A DNA stretch of 64,000 bases from Aptenodytes patagonicus (lineage: Eukaryota > Chordata > Aves > Sphenisciformes > Spheniscidae): NCBI RefSeq assembly GCF_965638725.1, contig NC_134961.1:3782001-3846000 (forward strand), written 5' to 3'. Of the stretch, positions 24,327 through 36,200 are shown piece by piece. Both the position numbers and the translations under genes were made by a program. The notes below the pieces were generated by a model. The model saw nothing but the letters and a program-made list of their open reading frames with translations. It had not been told where the DNA came from and did no database searches. Position 1 is the first letter of the stretch. Every line of letters begins with the position of its first letter.

Positions 24327-24347
24327 GGGGGGGGGGGGGGGGGGGGG
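24327..24347 (+). repeat. Homopolymer G21
   Basis: A run of 21 consecutive G on the + strand, C on the KCTD5 sense strand. Such runs are rare, can fold into quadruplexes and are error-prone in assemblies. Confidence 0.95.
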
Positions 24348-26772
24348 AGAACATCTGTTGAATTGGGTAGGTAGGCCTAGAGAGCCCATAGGAAATAGAT
24401 TTTTCATAGCTAGGCTAAGGTGAGGCTCAGGACAGAAGCAGGTAGAAATAGTTGCCATTTGATGCTCCTTCAGTTTGGTGATCCCATTTCAGTTCCAGGT
24501 AGACAGGTTGGCAACATTTCTCTTACCATGCCTTGGCACTTGCTTCATCCTAGCAAGTACACGTGAGCCAAGTTAAATTTGAGTAAAGTTGTGCATAAGC
24601 TTTTGGAAAAATCTATAAAAGGAGCAAGAATCATGTACATAAATACATTAACTCTTACATTTCAGATGACCAGGCCTGGAAATCTCAACAGGTGTTAAGT
24701 CAGGTCAAAATGTAGGCTCAGCTTTCTGAGGCAAGGAGAGCACTGTCACAGAACCTCCTCCCCTTCCACCCACCCCCAAAGTAGCAAAATAACTTTCTAA
24801 AAAGTTTCTCTCATTATAGTAGTTATTAACACACAACATCCTAAAGAGAACCCTTTGATGGGCCCAGAAAGCTATGTTTGCAGCAGTATCTATTCACTGA
24901 ACTTGTGAGAAGTTTATGCCTAAGGGTAGACCTTCCTAAAGTAAAGGACAGCTAAGTTGCAATGAAATATCCAGCGACAATTTCCTGGGGCAGAATCCTC
25001 CTCAAAGTCTCTCTATTGCCAGTGCTGCTCATAAAGGTTGTTAGATTTCAGCATAGGCCATAATAAAGTGGTGGGTAAGTGTACTATCTTCTCTAGTGTA
25101 TTCCTTACCAAGCTGGATACTGAAATTCCAAGCCATATGTGAACACTTTTATCTGCAATTGGTTCAGCCATTTGTAAAAATTATTTTAGAGTGTGTGAGT
25201 TGAAAGAAAAACAGACTAGCTGCTTTTTAAATGTTATGTGTCTCCGGAACTTCAAATTAGCCCTGGAAAGGATTTTAGCCCTTAGCATTTCTGCATTGAA
25301 AATGGAAAGAGTTCCTTCTGTCTGACACACATTTAGGCAAACTGAAAAATAAGATCTATTTAGCCCTTTAAAGCCTCAGTTCAGTAAGAAGCCTTTAAAG
25401 ACAGCTCCTGATTGTTGTGAGCCAAAAGAAGTAAAAGTTATATGACAATGAGTTCAGAGAGCCTTCCACTTTTTTTTTTAAAACTAAATATTTATACTAT
25501 CTTAAGAATCAATAATTCTACACATAAACCCAGGTAAGATCCTGAGATTGTCCTTAAAGCTGGAGATAACTGCAGTCTAAACTATAATGAAGTAACAGGC
25601 AGCATCCTCAGACCGTATGTATTTCAAAATTGTTGTGTTAGAAAAGACACTTCTCCAGTGACCACTGGAAGTTTTAATCCTACCGTGCTGAGCTAACAGG
25701 TACTGTTAAAGGCGTAACAAAATCTCATCTCTTTTCAAGGGCCCCACCTTTCAGGGCTGATTGAAGAAGTTACTTTGAAAAACTTGAAAGATGCTTTTGA
25801 TGTAGCGAGAGAGAGAATAAAATAGGAGAATGACACTTTCTGATTTTATCACATCTCAAGTGAATAAAATCTCAGGCTTCATCTCCAAACTCTCTTTCAC
25901 TTGACTTTGATCTCCATGAAAAGCCCAGTAATTCACTTTTCTCTCAGTACTTCTCAAGGAATGTATTCCAGTATACCTGAATGATTGGACAATACACATT
26001 ATAATCCAGTTTCTAGGTAATTTCATTCAATCAGATACTACTGCATTTTTGCATTCCAAATTAATTTTTGTAATACTAATAAAAATAGTAATTTGTAATT
26101 AATGTGTGTTAATTTGCTGGTTAATTTGCTCTCTACTGCTCAAAAAGAGACTGACAACTCTCAGCAACCTCAATAGACGTTCACAGAATAGAGTGTTCTG
26201 TTCTGAGAAGCAGTTTTCTGAAAACACCATCATCCTACTCAACAGACCTGTTCCCTAAGCATGCCTGCAATCAAGTTTTCTTTTGTTTAATCTGCTAGAA
26301 GTTTTCATTTTTCTCCTGAAAAAAAACCCTCTCTCAGAGAAAGAGGAGATTGATTCCATTTTGGTATCTTCAGGAAATAGTCCTGTTTCTAATCAATCAT
26401 AACTGCATTCACATTGCTAGAAATGGAGCTACACAGCTATTGTCTAAAGAAAATCTGAAGACAAAAAAGTTGGATGAATACATCGAGCTCACTTTCTTAA
26501 GAAATATCTTTTACTAATGCTACAATGAAAGGTGAAGGGAACTTTTATCATTACAAGAAACCTAGCTGAGTTTGAAAAAAAGACAGTACATTTTCCAACT
26601 TTTCTGAGTACATGATTCTGAGGACTGAAAGTTCAGTAGAGAATCAATATAAGCTTCTAAATACAATCAAGCCTTTGACACACAAATTACTGTGGGATAA
26701 CAATCTGCAATTAGCCATAATCCATGGAAACCCCACAGTAAGTGGGAGAAAATTCCAGGTAACCTTTTGTCC

Positions 26773-26801
<29 letters not shown>
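26773..26801 (+). repeat. Homopolymer A29
   Basis: A run of 29 A on the + strand. I could not identify a retrocopy or LINE ending in it, so I call it a simple repeat. Confidence 0.9.
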
Positions 26802-26804
<3 letters not shown>

Positions 26805-29800
26805 ATTTCACATTTACTGTGGGAGCTGCTGAGTCAGACTATACTTTTGGACAGTTATTATGGACCAGGTGACATTCACGTCTTAGAGGCTTCAGAATGA
26901 CTTGTTCATTGCAGATAAACTCTGATTTAATTGCTGCTTGAAGAAGTCAAAAAAACGTCATCTCCAATACAGAAAATTAGCGTCTGACAAAACTTAAGGC
27001 CAACAGTATGCTATCTGTTTCCTAACTCAAAGCAAGAAATTTCTTTGGTAAATTTGAACTTCTCAGTTTTTAAACAAGTTTTGCAAGAAGTTTGTCATGT
27101 AAAAGCCTTTAAAGAATTTCACTGAAAATCCACTAATCATCTGCTGAAGTAACCTCCTGTTCCATGGACAACACACCAAACAACTTCACTGAATATTTGT
27201 ATAGCAAAAGGTTAGAGTTGTATCTTTCATAGAACTTAGATTTTCATGAGAAGTCACCTTGATTAACTGTTACGTTTTGGTATCTCTCTCTTCCTGCTTT
27301 ATTTCCTTCTGCTATGATCTCTTCGTGCTCAGGATCTTAAATTCTAACCTGGAATGCTGTTTTGATTTACGAATAGAGGAGCTGTGTAAATCCAGAGTTC
27401 ACATAAAAGGCTTTTGCAGCATAGGTTTTCAACTACAGCCCCCTAGTGAACCCATCAGCTTTACATAGTCATAGGCAGTTCTCTAGGGGTAAATACTCTC
27501 CCAATGACAGAAAAGAAACAGACAAAGGACTCCAGTTTAAACCATATTGGTACATTACCTCATCCTGCAAGATCTTAACAGACAAAGCAATGTTTGCAAA
27601 ACCTGGTGATGTAGATTGGACTCTAATGCAATTATCTTGTTACTGTAGCTAACTTTATTTGAAATTACAAGAGTCAAATAAAAAGAAACCAAACTTATTT
27701 GGGGATCAATTCTTAATGCCGTGAAAAAGGCATATGGTAGCACTTCCATCTATCTGAAAGCCTCAAATGTTCACAAAAATTAAAGCAATAATGACATTAG
27801 CAGGAACAGGAAAGTAGTTAGTTCAGGTGGTCTCAAACAACAGCATATTTAAAATAATTTACAAGGTACCTGCCTATTGAAGTTCTCTTTTTTTTTTTTT
27901 TTCTTTCTTAAGATCTTTGTGAGGTATTGGAAACAAAGTGCAAAATGATTAACCACTCATTTCCCCAAAATTTGCTACAACAGGGATACAATGTAAACTA
28001 GATTGCAGGTAATCTCACCATAAAAGCATGGTTTTAAACTGAAAATACTGAAAAAAACATACTTAGAAAACCCCACTCTTTTACATATTCTAAATTTGTT
28101 CAGTTTGCTCAATTTGTTAGTCATGCTTTGCTGCTGTCATTCTTGAAAATGTCACTTTATGAAATAAAATATTCTGTCTTTTTTGGGTTAAATAAGAGAG
28201 ACAACAGAAATGCTGATTCAGAAGGATCACTGTAAAGCAGATATTTTAGGCATTAAAATCCACTTAGGCCAATGCCAAATTACTCTGTAGAGCACACCAA
28301 GAAAACAACAAGAAACATGGTTGGCTGCAATTCCATGAGCTATGGAGCTCACAGAATTCGGTGGAGTCATACTGTTTAAAAACACAGTGACGACTGCAGC
28401 AGAGGAAATGTTTTAATATGCAGTTAACACAGACAACTGTTATTGTTATTTTCAGATACACAAGATAATCTCTTACTATTTAGGGGAAATTTGGGTGCTA
28501 AATTTAAGCTGATAAAATATGGGTGCCTAAAAAAGTATAAAAGTATAAACATTTCCCCCTACACAATTACATTTTCAGTAAATTCAATTCAGTTTTAACA
28601 TCTTAAAAAAAGACAAACATTTTATGTGGTGTTGTGGAGAGGCCAGCAGCTTCCTGTGCAGACCACATCCAAGTCGCAAAATGCATTACAAACCCTTTCA
28701 AGCATTAGATGCATGGACAAAACATTTAGCCCACTGCTTAACCTGCTTAGTAGAAATGGTTTTTACAAATTGTTTCTGCCAAACTTTTATCAATGTATAA
28801 TAGGTCCTTTTAAAAAAAAAAAAAAAGTAGACCCTGGGTGTTTGAAAATCAGGCTTTTGCGTAAAGGATTACCTAGAGTATATGCATAAATTCTGAAGTT
28901 ACTGAGAATGAAAATTGTAATGTCTTTAGAATTCAAAACAATCTTGTAGCTTTTTGAAACTCCCTTCCACTGCTTTCATAAGTCAATAAAGCTGAGTTTT
29001 ATACCGTCAATTTCATTAAGTGTTTTAAAGATGTGCTAAAGATTTTGCTCAAAACATAGTGTATTAAAAAGCTCCAGTCTTGTGTATTAGCCTTCATCAA
29101 GGACAAACTAATGAAGCTGCACCAGATGTTTTCAAACAGTGTTCTTTAACTGCATAGTTGAAACAGTATAGAAAGAGAAAGATTGATTACAGGTATCCTG
29201 AATGTCTGAAGTAATTAAGTTTTTCAATTGGATGAGCTTGTGTTCACACTCAAGATTGATTTTAATCCCAGTCAGAGAGATAGGGATCTAGGACTAGCCA
29301 GCCATATTTCTGTACAACCTCCAGCTCTTGAAAAATCTCTACCATAATCCACAGTTCAATGCTTATAGGCATTTTATAAAAGCACAAACACAGATATAAG
29401 TACAAACATCTCAAAAGAAACAGAATGTTCAGTTGTTCATTTTAAGTGAATTTTGATTCCCCTTCCAAACATCTGGCTAAGACTGGAGCATAACTTTTGC
29501 AGGAGGAGACTGTTTTAACAGAAGGAACACCAAGAATAACTCAGATGAATGCCATTTTCTCTGAGTTTAGTCTTCCCTTTGGGTATTAAAATATGCTATA
29601 AATCCAGTCAATATATACACCCTTCCTTTAGAGAAACCTTTTGTCTGTTGTGTAACTTTTTACATGCTAGTTTCAGTTGATCTCCTAGGCTGTTACTACA
29701 TAATAGAGTATGTCACAGAGCCGTAAGGAATGTGCAGTATAACACAGTCGACTGGGGCTGCCACTGATTCTGAAACAATGTAGGCCCAAATATTTGCATT

Positions 29801-29812
29801 TGTGGGCTGTAA

Positions 29813-29831
29813 TGTGTGTGTGTGTGTGTGT
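29813..29831 (+). repeat. (TG)n microsatellite
   Basis: Nine and a half TG units, directly visible. Confidence 0.95.
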
Positions 29832-30245
29832 AGCACCAATTACATTGTCCTTTAAATGTTTACAATGATTAGTACGAAAATGTCTCCGAACTGATCAACA
29901 TTGGGTCATCCAGCACCAGACATTAAGTGCTACATGTCTCAGAGGAAAATACGAGTGCATGGTCATTTCTTTTCAAATGACCAGTGTCAGTCAGCCCACA
30001 AGAGAGTACAACCATGCACTACAACCAAAACTTAACACACACTCCCACACCATCTATTTCCATTATGTAATCTTGCAACGCTTTCAGCCAGTTGACACCA
30101 GCTTATAGGCAAAAATGGTTGAACCCAGATCAACAGAAAATTGTCTAAATCAGATTTTTTCTTTTGCAGATGAGCCTCTTCAGTGTGACAATTCACTGTG
30201 TCTTGGAATAAAAGAGAAAAAAATTGTCACCGTTCAATACTGTCT

Positions 30246-30275
30246 TCACATCCTGGAACCTCGTTCTTGCAAAAT
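30246..30275 (-). CDS. KCTD5: KCTD5 terminal coding exon (ILQERGSRM)
   Basis: After the acceptor tggtctgtttcag the minus strand reads nine codons, ILQERGSRM, and a TGA stop at 30248-30246. This is the usual KCTD5 C-terminus, and the exon joins exon 41875-41750 in phase 0 across 11.5 kb. Confidence 0.95.
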   Translation of the reverse strand: MLQERGSRM

Positions 30276-33200
30276 CTGAAACAGACCAATAAAAATTCTA
30301 TAAATGAAAATTCGCTCAATGTGTTTCCTAAAGCATGGAGGTCAAAGAGCAACATAATGACTATTTCAAATAACCGATAAAGTGTCAGGGAGATGGTTCA
30401 AGGACATTCCTGAAGTCTGTGCTTTATGGCTGAGAAAAGACAGATTGATATATACAATGTCTCCTATCAAACATCATGAAAACAGATGTAAATCACTGCT
30501 AGGAATTGAGTATGATTAATATAACCAAAGCTTAAGGGTTGGTAGATCTAAAAAGTAAGCCATTTCACCTCATCCTAGTTCTGAAGATACTTAGGACCTG
30601 TATGGTAAATGAACTTGGGTACTTTATTAGAAATTGAATTTAATCTTCTTTTTCCTGTTCCAGTAAGATGTCCTTAACTCTCTGAAGTTTCAGCTGCAAA
30701 TTGTGTCCCATAAATTAGTACTGAAAACATGAACTAGCAACTCAAAATGTGCACAAATGGCACACTGGGCGAGATGACACAGGAAGTTTTCAAAGGCCAA
30801 GAGTACGAACTGGCAAGATTTAAATCAACAGACTGATTTAAAATCTGAAATAGATGCCCAGGCTTGGTCTTTTGCATGAACTAAAGTCAACCAACTACAT
30901 TTCTTCACAGATTTTTACTATGCTGTTCAGACATACAAAGCTTATCAGTTGGACTGACCAGCTATATGAAAATAAGTACTACTCTGACAGCAGTTTTAAA
31001 ATATTTTTACATTAATATTATTTGCTCATGCAAGATCTCAAGTTTTTTAGGCATCCTTGTCCATACGAAAATTGTTTCTGTGGACACAGGACATAGCACA
31101 TTGAACTTTTCATGCATTACCTTGTCCATCATTATCCTTTGAAATGTCCAAGCCAGGCAGCTGAAAGGCAATGCAGGCTCTGACTTCATGCGGAGGAATA
31201 TATTTCTCAAAAATTCTGCCTAAGGAATTTGATTCTCCCACTGTCACCAAGGAACTGAGATTCCCATTACAGTGAGTAAAAGGATTTTCTTTTTTTTCCC
31301 CTAAAAGCAGTTGGTTTGTTTAATATTCACTTTAAAAGGCATATATTAAACATAGGGACTGAAGTCCAATGGAAACAAAATATCTACCCCTGAAAAACCT
31401 AGGAATCCTTGTCTATAGCATCTTACAACATGAAGACCGCCTATTCTACTTCCAATTTGACTATTTTTTCCCTTTTCTGTTTCATTTCTCTTTGGCTCCT
31501 TCAGTGAGGAAAGCATGCAAGTCTTAGGATTGACTGTCCAAGCAACAATGTTTCTCATGTTGCTACTCTAAACTGAACGGCAATGAGCAATAATGAGGTC
31601 AACTCTCAGGCTGCATCGTACTGCAGGGAAGCCTTTAAGCAAACTGTAGAACCAATCGTGACAGTAGCCAAATAAAGCAATAAGCAAAGCTTCAAATGTA
31701 CCGAGCACAAGTACTTAACAATGTTAATCTGTCAGTAAAAGTATCTCTAATGATACTTCATTTTCTTTTGCATCTTGACAGTTTTCCTAGTACTGGGAAG
31801 GGCTCTTGATTTCAAAAAGCTGAAAGAAAGCAAAGGCACAATCCCTGGACAATGGCATAGCTGTCTTCAATGTAGAATTTCCTTCTGTGAGGATTTCAGT
31901 GTAGTCTGATATTAAGACAACAACCAACAAGGAGGGGCTGGTGGGGAATGTGAAGCTCAAGGGCAGCCTGGGCTGCAGTGACCACAAAATGGTGGAGTTC
32001 AAGATCCTTAGGGCACCGAGGAGGGCACACAGCAAGCTCACTACCCTGGACTTCAGGAGAGCGGACTTTGGCCTCTTCAGGGATCTGCTTTGTAGAGTGC
32101 CATGGGACAAAGCCCCAGAGGGAAGAGAGGCCCAGGAAAGCTGGGTAATATTCAAGGATCACCTCCTCCAAGCTCAGGAGCGATGCATCCCAACAAAGAG
32201 GAAGTCAGGCAAAAACGCCAGGAGGCCTGCATGGATGAACAAGGAGCTCCCGGACAAACTCAGACACAAAAAGGAAGCCTACAGAGGGTGGAAGCAAGGA
32301 CAGGTAGCCTGGGAGGAATACAGAGAAATTGTCTGAGCAGCCAGGGATCAGGTTAGGAAAGCTAAAGCCCTGATAGAACTACATCTGGCCAGGGACGTCA
32401 AGGGCAACAAGAAAAGATTCTATAGGTACGTCAGGAATAAAAGGAAGACAAGGGAAAATGTGGGCCCTCTCCAGAACGAAATCGGAGACCTGGTTACACG
32501 GGACACGGAGAAGACGGAGGTACTCAATGACTTTTATGTCTCGGTCTTCACCGGCAAGTGCTCGAGCCTCACCGCCCAAGCCGCAGAAGGCAAAGGCGGG
32601 GACTGGGAGAATGAAGAGCCGCCCACTGTGGGAGAACATCAGGTTCGAGACCATCTGAGGCACCTGAAGGTGCACAAGTCCATGGGACCCGATGAGATCG
32701 ATCCGCGGGTCCTGAAGGAACTGGTGGATGAAGTTGCTAAGCCACTATCCATCGTATTTGAGAAGTTGTGGCAGTCCAGAGAACTTCCCATTGACTGGAA
32801 AAGGGGAAACATAACCCCCATTTTTAAAAAGGGAAAAAAGGAAGACACGGGGAACTACAGGCCGGTCAGTCTCACGTCTGTGCCTGGGAAGATCATGGGA
32901 CAGATCCTCCTGGAAGCTATGCTAAGGCACATGGAGGACAGGGAGGTGATTCGAGACAGCCAGCATGGTTTCACCGAGGGCAAGTCCTGCCTGACTAACC
33001 TAGTGGCCTTCTATGATGGAGCGACTACATCAGTGGACACGGGAAGGGCTACGGATGTCATCGATCTGGACCTCTGTAAGGCCTTTGACACGGTCCCCCA
33101 CAACATCCTTCTCTCTCAACTGGAGAGGTATGGATTTGACGGGTGGACAGTCCGGTGGGTGAGGAATTGGTTAGATGGTCGCATCCAGAGGGTAGCAGTC

Positions 33201-36200
33201 AACGGCTCAATGTCCAGATGGAGGTTGGTGACGAGCGGCGTCCCGCAGGGGTCCGTATTGGGACCGGTACTGTTTAATATCTTCATCAATGACATAGACA
33301 GTGGGATCAAGCGCACCCTCGGCAAGTTTGCAGACGACGCCAAGCTGAGTGGTGTGGTCAACACGCCAGAGGGATGGGATGCCATCCAGAGAGACCTGGA
33401 CAAGCTTGAGAAGTGGGCCCGTGTGAACCTCATGAGGTTTAACAAGGCCAAGTGCAAGGTCCTGCCCCTGGGTCGGGGCAACCCCTGGTATCAATACAGG
33501 CTGGGGGATGAAGGGCTTGAGAGCAGCCCTGCCGAGAAGGACTTGGGGGTACTGGTGGATGAAAAGCCGGACATGAGCCAGCAATATGCGCTCGCAGCCC
33601 AGAAGGCCAATCGTATCCTGGGCTGCATCCAAAGCAGCGTGGCCAGCAGGTCGAGGGAGGTGATTATGCCCCTCTGCTCTGGTGAGACCCCACCTGCAGT
33701 ACTGCGTCCAGCTCTGAAGCCCTCAGCATAACGAAGACATGGAGCTGTCGGAGCAGGTCCAGAGGAGGACCACGAAAACGATCAGGGGGCTGGAACTCCT
33801 CTGCTATGAAGAAAGGCTGAGAGAGTTGGGGTTGTTCAGCCTGGAGAAGAGAAGGCTTTGGGGAGACCTTATTGCGGCCTATCAGTACTTAAAGGGGGCT
33901 TATAAAAAAGATGGCAGCAGACTTTTTAGCAGGGCCTGTTGCGGCAGGACAAGGGGGAATGGCTTTAAACTAAAGGGGGGTAGATTTGGACTAGAAATAA
34001 AGAAGAAATTTTTTATGCTGAGGGTGGTGAAACACTGGAACAGGTTGCCCAGAGAGGTGGTGGATGTCCCATCCCTGGAAACATTCCAGGACAGGTTGGA
34101 TGGGGTTCTGAGCAACCTGCTCTAGTTGAAGATGTCCCTGCCCACGGCAGGGTGGTTGGACTAGATGACCTTTAGAGGTCCCTTCCAACCCAAACTATTC
34201 TATGATTCTATGATTCTAAGACAAACACCTGATGCTAGTACTCAGTAGCACATTCCATCCCAGACTACCCCCAGAATCTGACAGCACACACGAACACTTC
34301 AATCTTTGTGCTTGTAGGATAATGGCTGGCAACCACTTAACACAGCACAGCAGTTTCATGTATGGTTTTAAATAAAGTCTTAGGCATTTGGTTTCTTTTT
34401 AATATTGTTAAAATGTTGATAATTTAACTTATCAGCCTCTATCAGTCATCAAGCCTCATGTCTTTCGTAGTGACTGTAGGCAAGTAGGATCTCACCTGCT
34501 TTGCACAACTCCACGGGATTTTTTAAGGACTGGAGTTCATGAAGAACCCATCACCATTTGTGTGCCTCAGGGATAGTTCAGAGACAGTTCAGTGTCAGCT
34601 TAAAAAAAAAAAAAAAAAAAATCCACTTTACCCCTTGCTCACTGCACTTCCTGCAGTACCTGGATCTTGCCTTGTGTATACAAAGTTCTTTTTCATTTCA
34701 AATTCAATATTATTATTTTGAAGTTATGAAGCCAGATGTCACTGCAGCTACTTCGATAAATTTCCAACATATAGAAAGATGTTTCCCATAGGCCATAAGG
34801 TGCTTTAGGGTATATTTCAGATGTAAATATTGCTTATTTCATGAAGATAATTTACTAAGTGTACTAAGCAAAAAGCATTTCATATGAAACTGTAGGAAAG
34901 ATACAAGTGAATTCTGTGAAAAGCTAGGCCCTGAAAATTGCTCAGTAACGGCTAGTATAATATCTTCAAAAGGGATTAGACAAACTTACAGAAGATAGTG
35001 CCATTGATACCTACTCATGGTATCATAGTGTCATTGTAGCTTTCAGACAATGATCGGGATGCAGGCTTGAAGTCAAAATTCCTGAACTGAGGCTTACTGG
35101 AAGGTGGGGAAATATATCAGGAGTTAATTTGATAAATGCCTCATACTTAAACTCTCCTCGAGTATTTGCTGTTTGTCACAGCTGAGAACAAAGTGCTGAA
35201 GTAGATGTCCACATAGTGGGTAACAGTCTGACCCAGCAAATGTAGTCAGTAAGTGCAACAATCTCCAATGGAGACAAAAACATGGCTGAAACAAGCACCT
35301 GTGCAGTTAGAAAATAATATTGGATCTATTCACTTTGTCAATCTTTCCAATTTAAAATGAAACATGAGTGTATTCTTTCCTAGAAGATAAAAAATACTTC
35401 TAAGATTAATAGACTTACAACTATTTTCTGTAGCTTCAGGAACACATACAATAAGATAAAACTAAGCCAGATCTGGATGCTGAACTTTGCACACTTTACT
35501 GAGCCAGTAAACGCAAAGCAAAGCAGAAAATTCTATCGGATCAGGCAATATTTTAACACACTTTGCTTGGTACTTCTTCTGTAACCCCTACCTTTACTGA
35601 AGGGGAAATGATTTCTGATCAGCAAGCTCTCATGAGAGGTATTCCATCCACATCTGTTCAGAAACTGTGTGAAAGAGGATCTTTTATAGTTATGGGCAGT
35701 GACTTTGTCCAAAGAGGAAATTGAATTTCAGTTATCAGGAATTCTATCAAAATTGTATGTACTTACTAAATACTGAAAGGATGACTGACTCTGTTCTGCA
35801 ATTCGAAATTCCTCCTTTTTTTTTTCCTGAAAAACCCTTTAATAAGACTATTCCTAAAAGTTTTAGTAGCTTACTGGGCAAAAATGCCAAGAGAAGATGT
35901 CTCAACACTAACAGAGGTCAATAAAATTTGAAAGCAGTTATGGCAGGCCTTCTCCCAAACTGCTAATAGCTAGGATTGAGAAGTATGTCTGGAGCAGAAC
36001 CAGGCATGGAAGAAGCTTTCATTTGAGAACATACTCTACTAGCTAAACAGGTGACTTCACTAATAATGCTCCTCTGTCCGCACACTTTAGATCACAGAAT
36101 CACCAAATGGTTTGGCTTGGAAAGGACCTTTAAAGATCATCTAGTCCAACCCCTCTGCCATGGACGGGGACATCTTTCACTAGTTGAAATGCTTGAAATG

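Larger units (their letters stand above)
23915..30245 (-). other. KCTD5: KCTD5 3' UTR and 3' flank, end uncertain
   Basis: Downstream of the KCTD5 stop on the minus strand there is 6.3 kb with no coding exon. The first AATAAA on this strand is at 27659-27654, another is at 27303-27298, and a third is at 23936-23931. The UTR therefore either ends about 2.6 kb after the stop or continues up to 6.3 kb. The region includes a G21 run (24327-24347), an A29 run (26773-26801) and a TG repeat (29813-29831). Confidence 0.5.
31922..34218 (+). mobile_element. CR1 LINE, 5'-truncated, with nearly open reverse transcriptase frame
   Basis: The element begins inside the endonuclease domain (the catalytic [10 protein letters not shown] region is retained) and runs to the CR1 3' end with ATTCTATG octamers. 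The reverse transcriptase motifs are present: [43 protein letters not shown] and the catalytic KFADDAK at about 33324-33344. One TGA at 32334-32336 interrupts the frame early on. A small deletion near 33680 shifts the frame, and the C-terminal part continues in another frame at 33739-34125. It lies antisense within the last intron of KCTD5. ORF1 and most of the endonuclease are missing, so it cannot be autonomous. Confidence 0.95.

Noticed and set aside
26612-26872. Possible processed pseudogene ending at the A29 run
   Set aside because: The sequence upstream of the A run matches no gene that I recognise, and the ORF simply reads through the A run as polylysine. No target-site duplication was evident.
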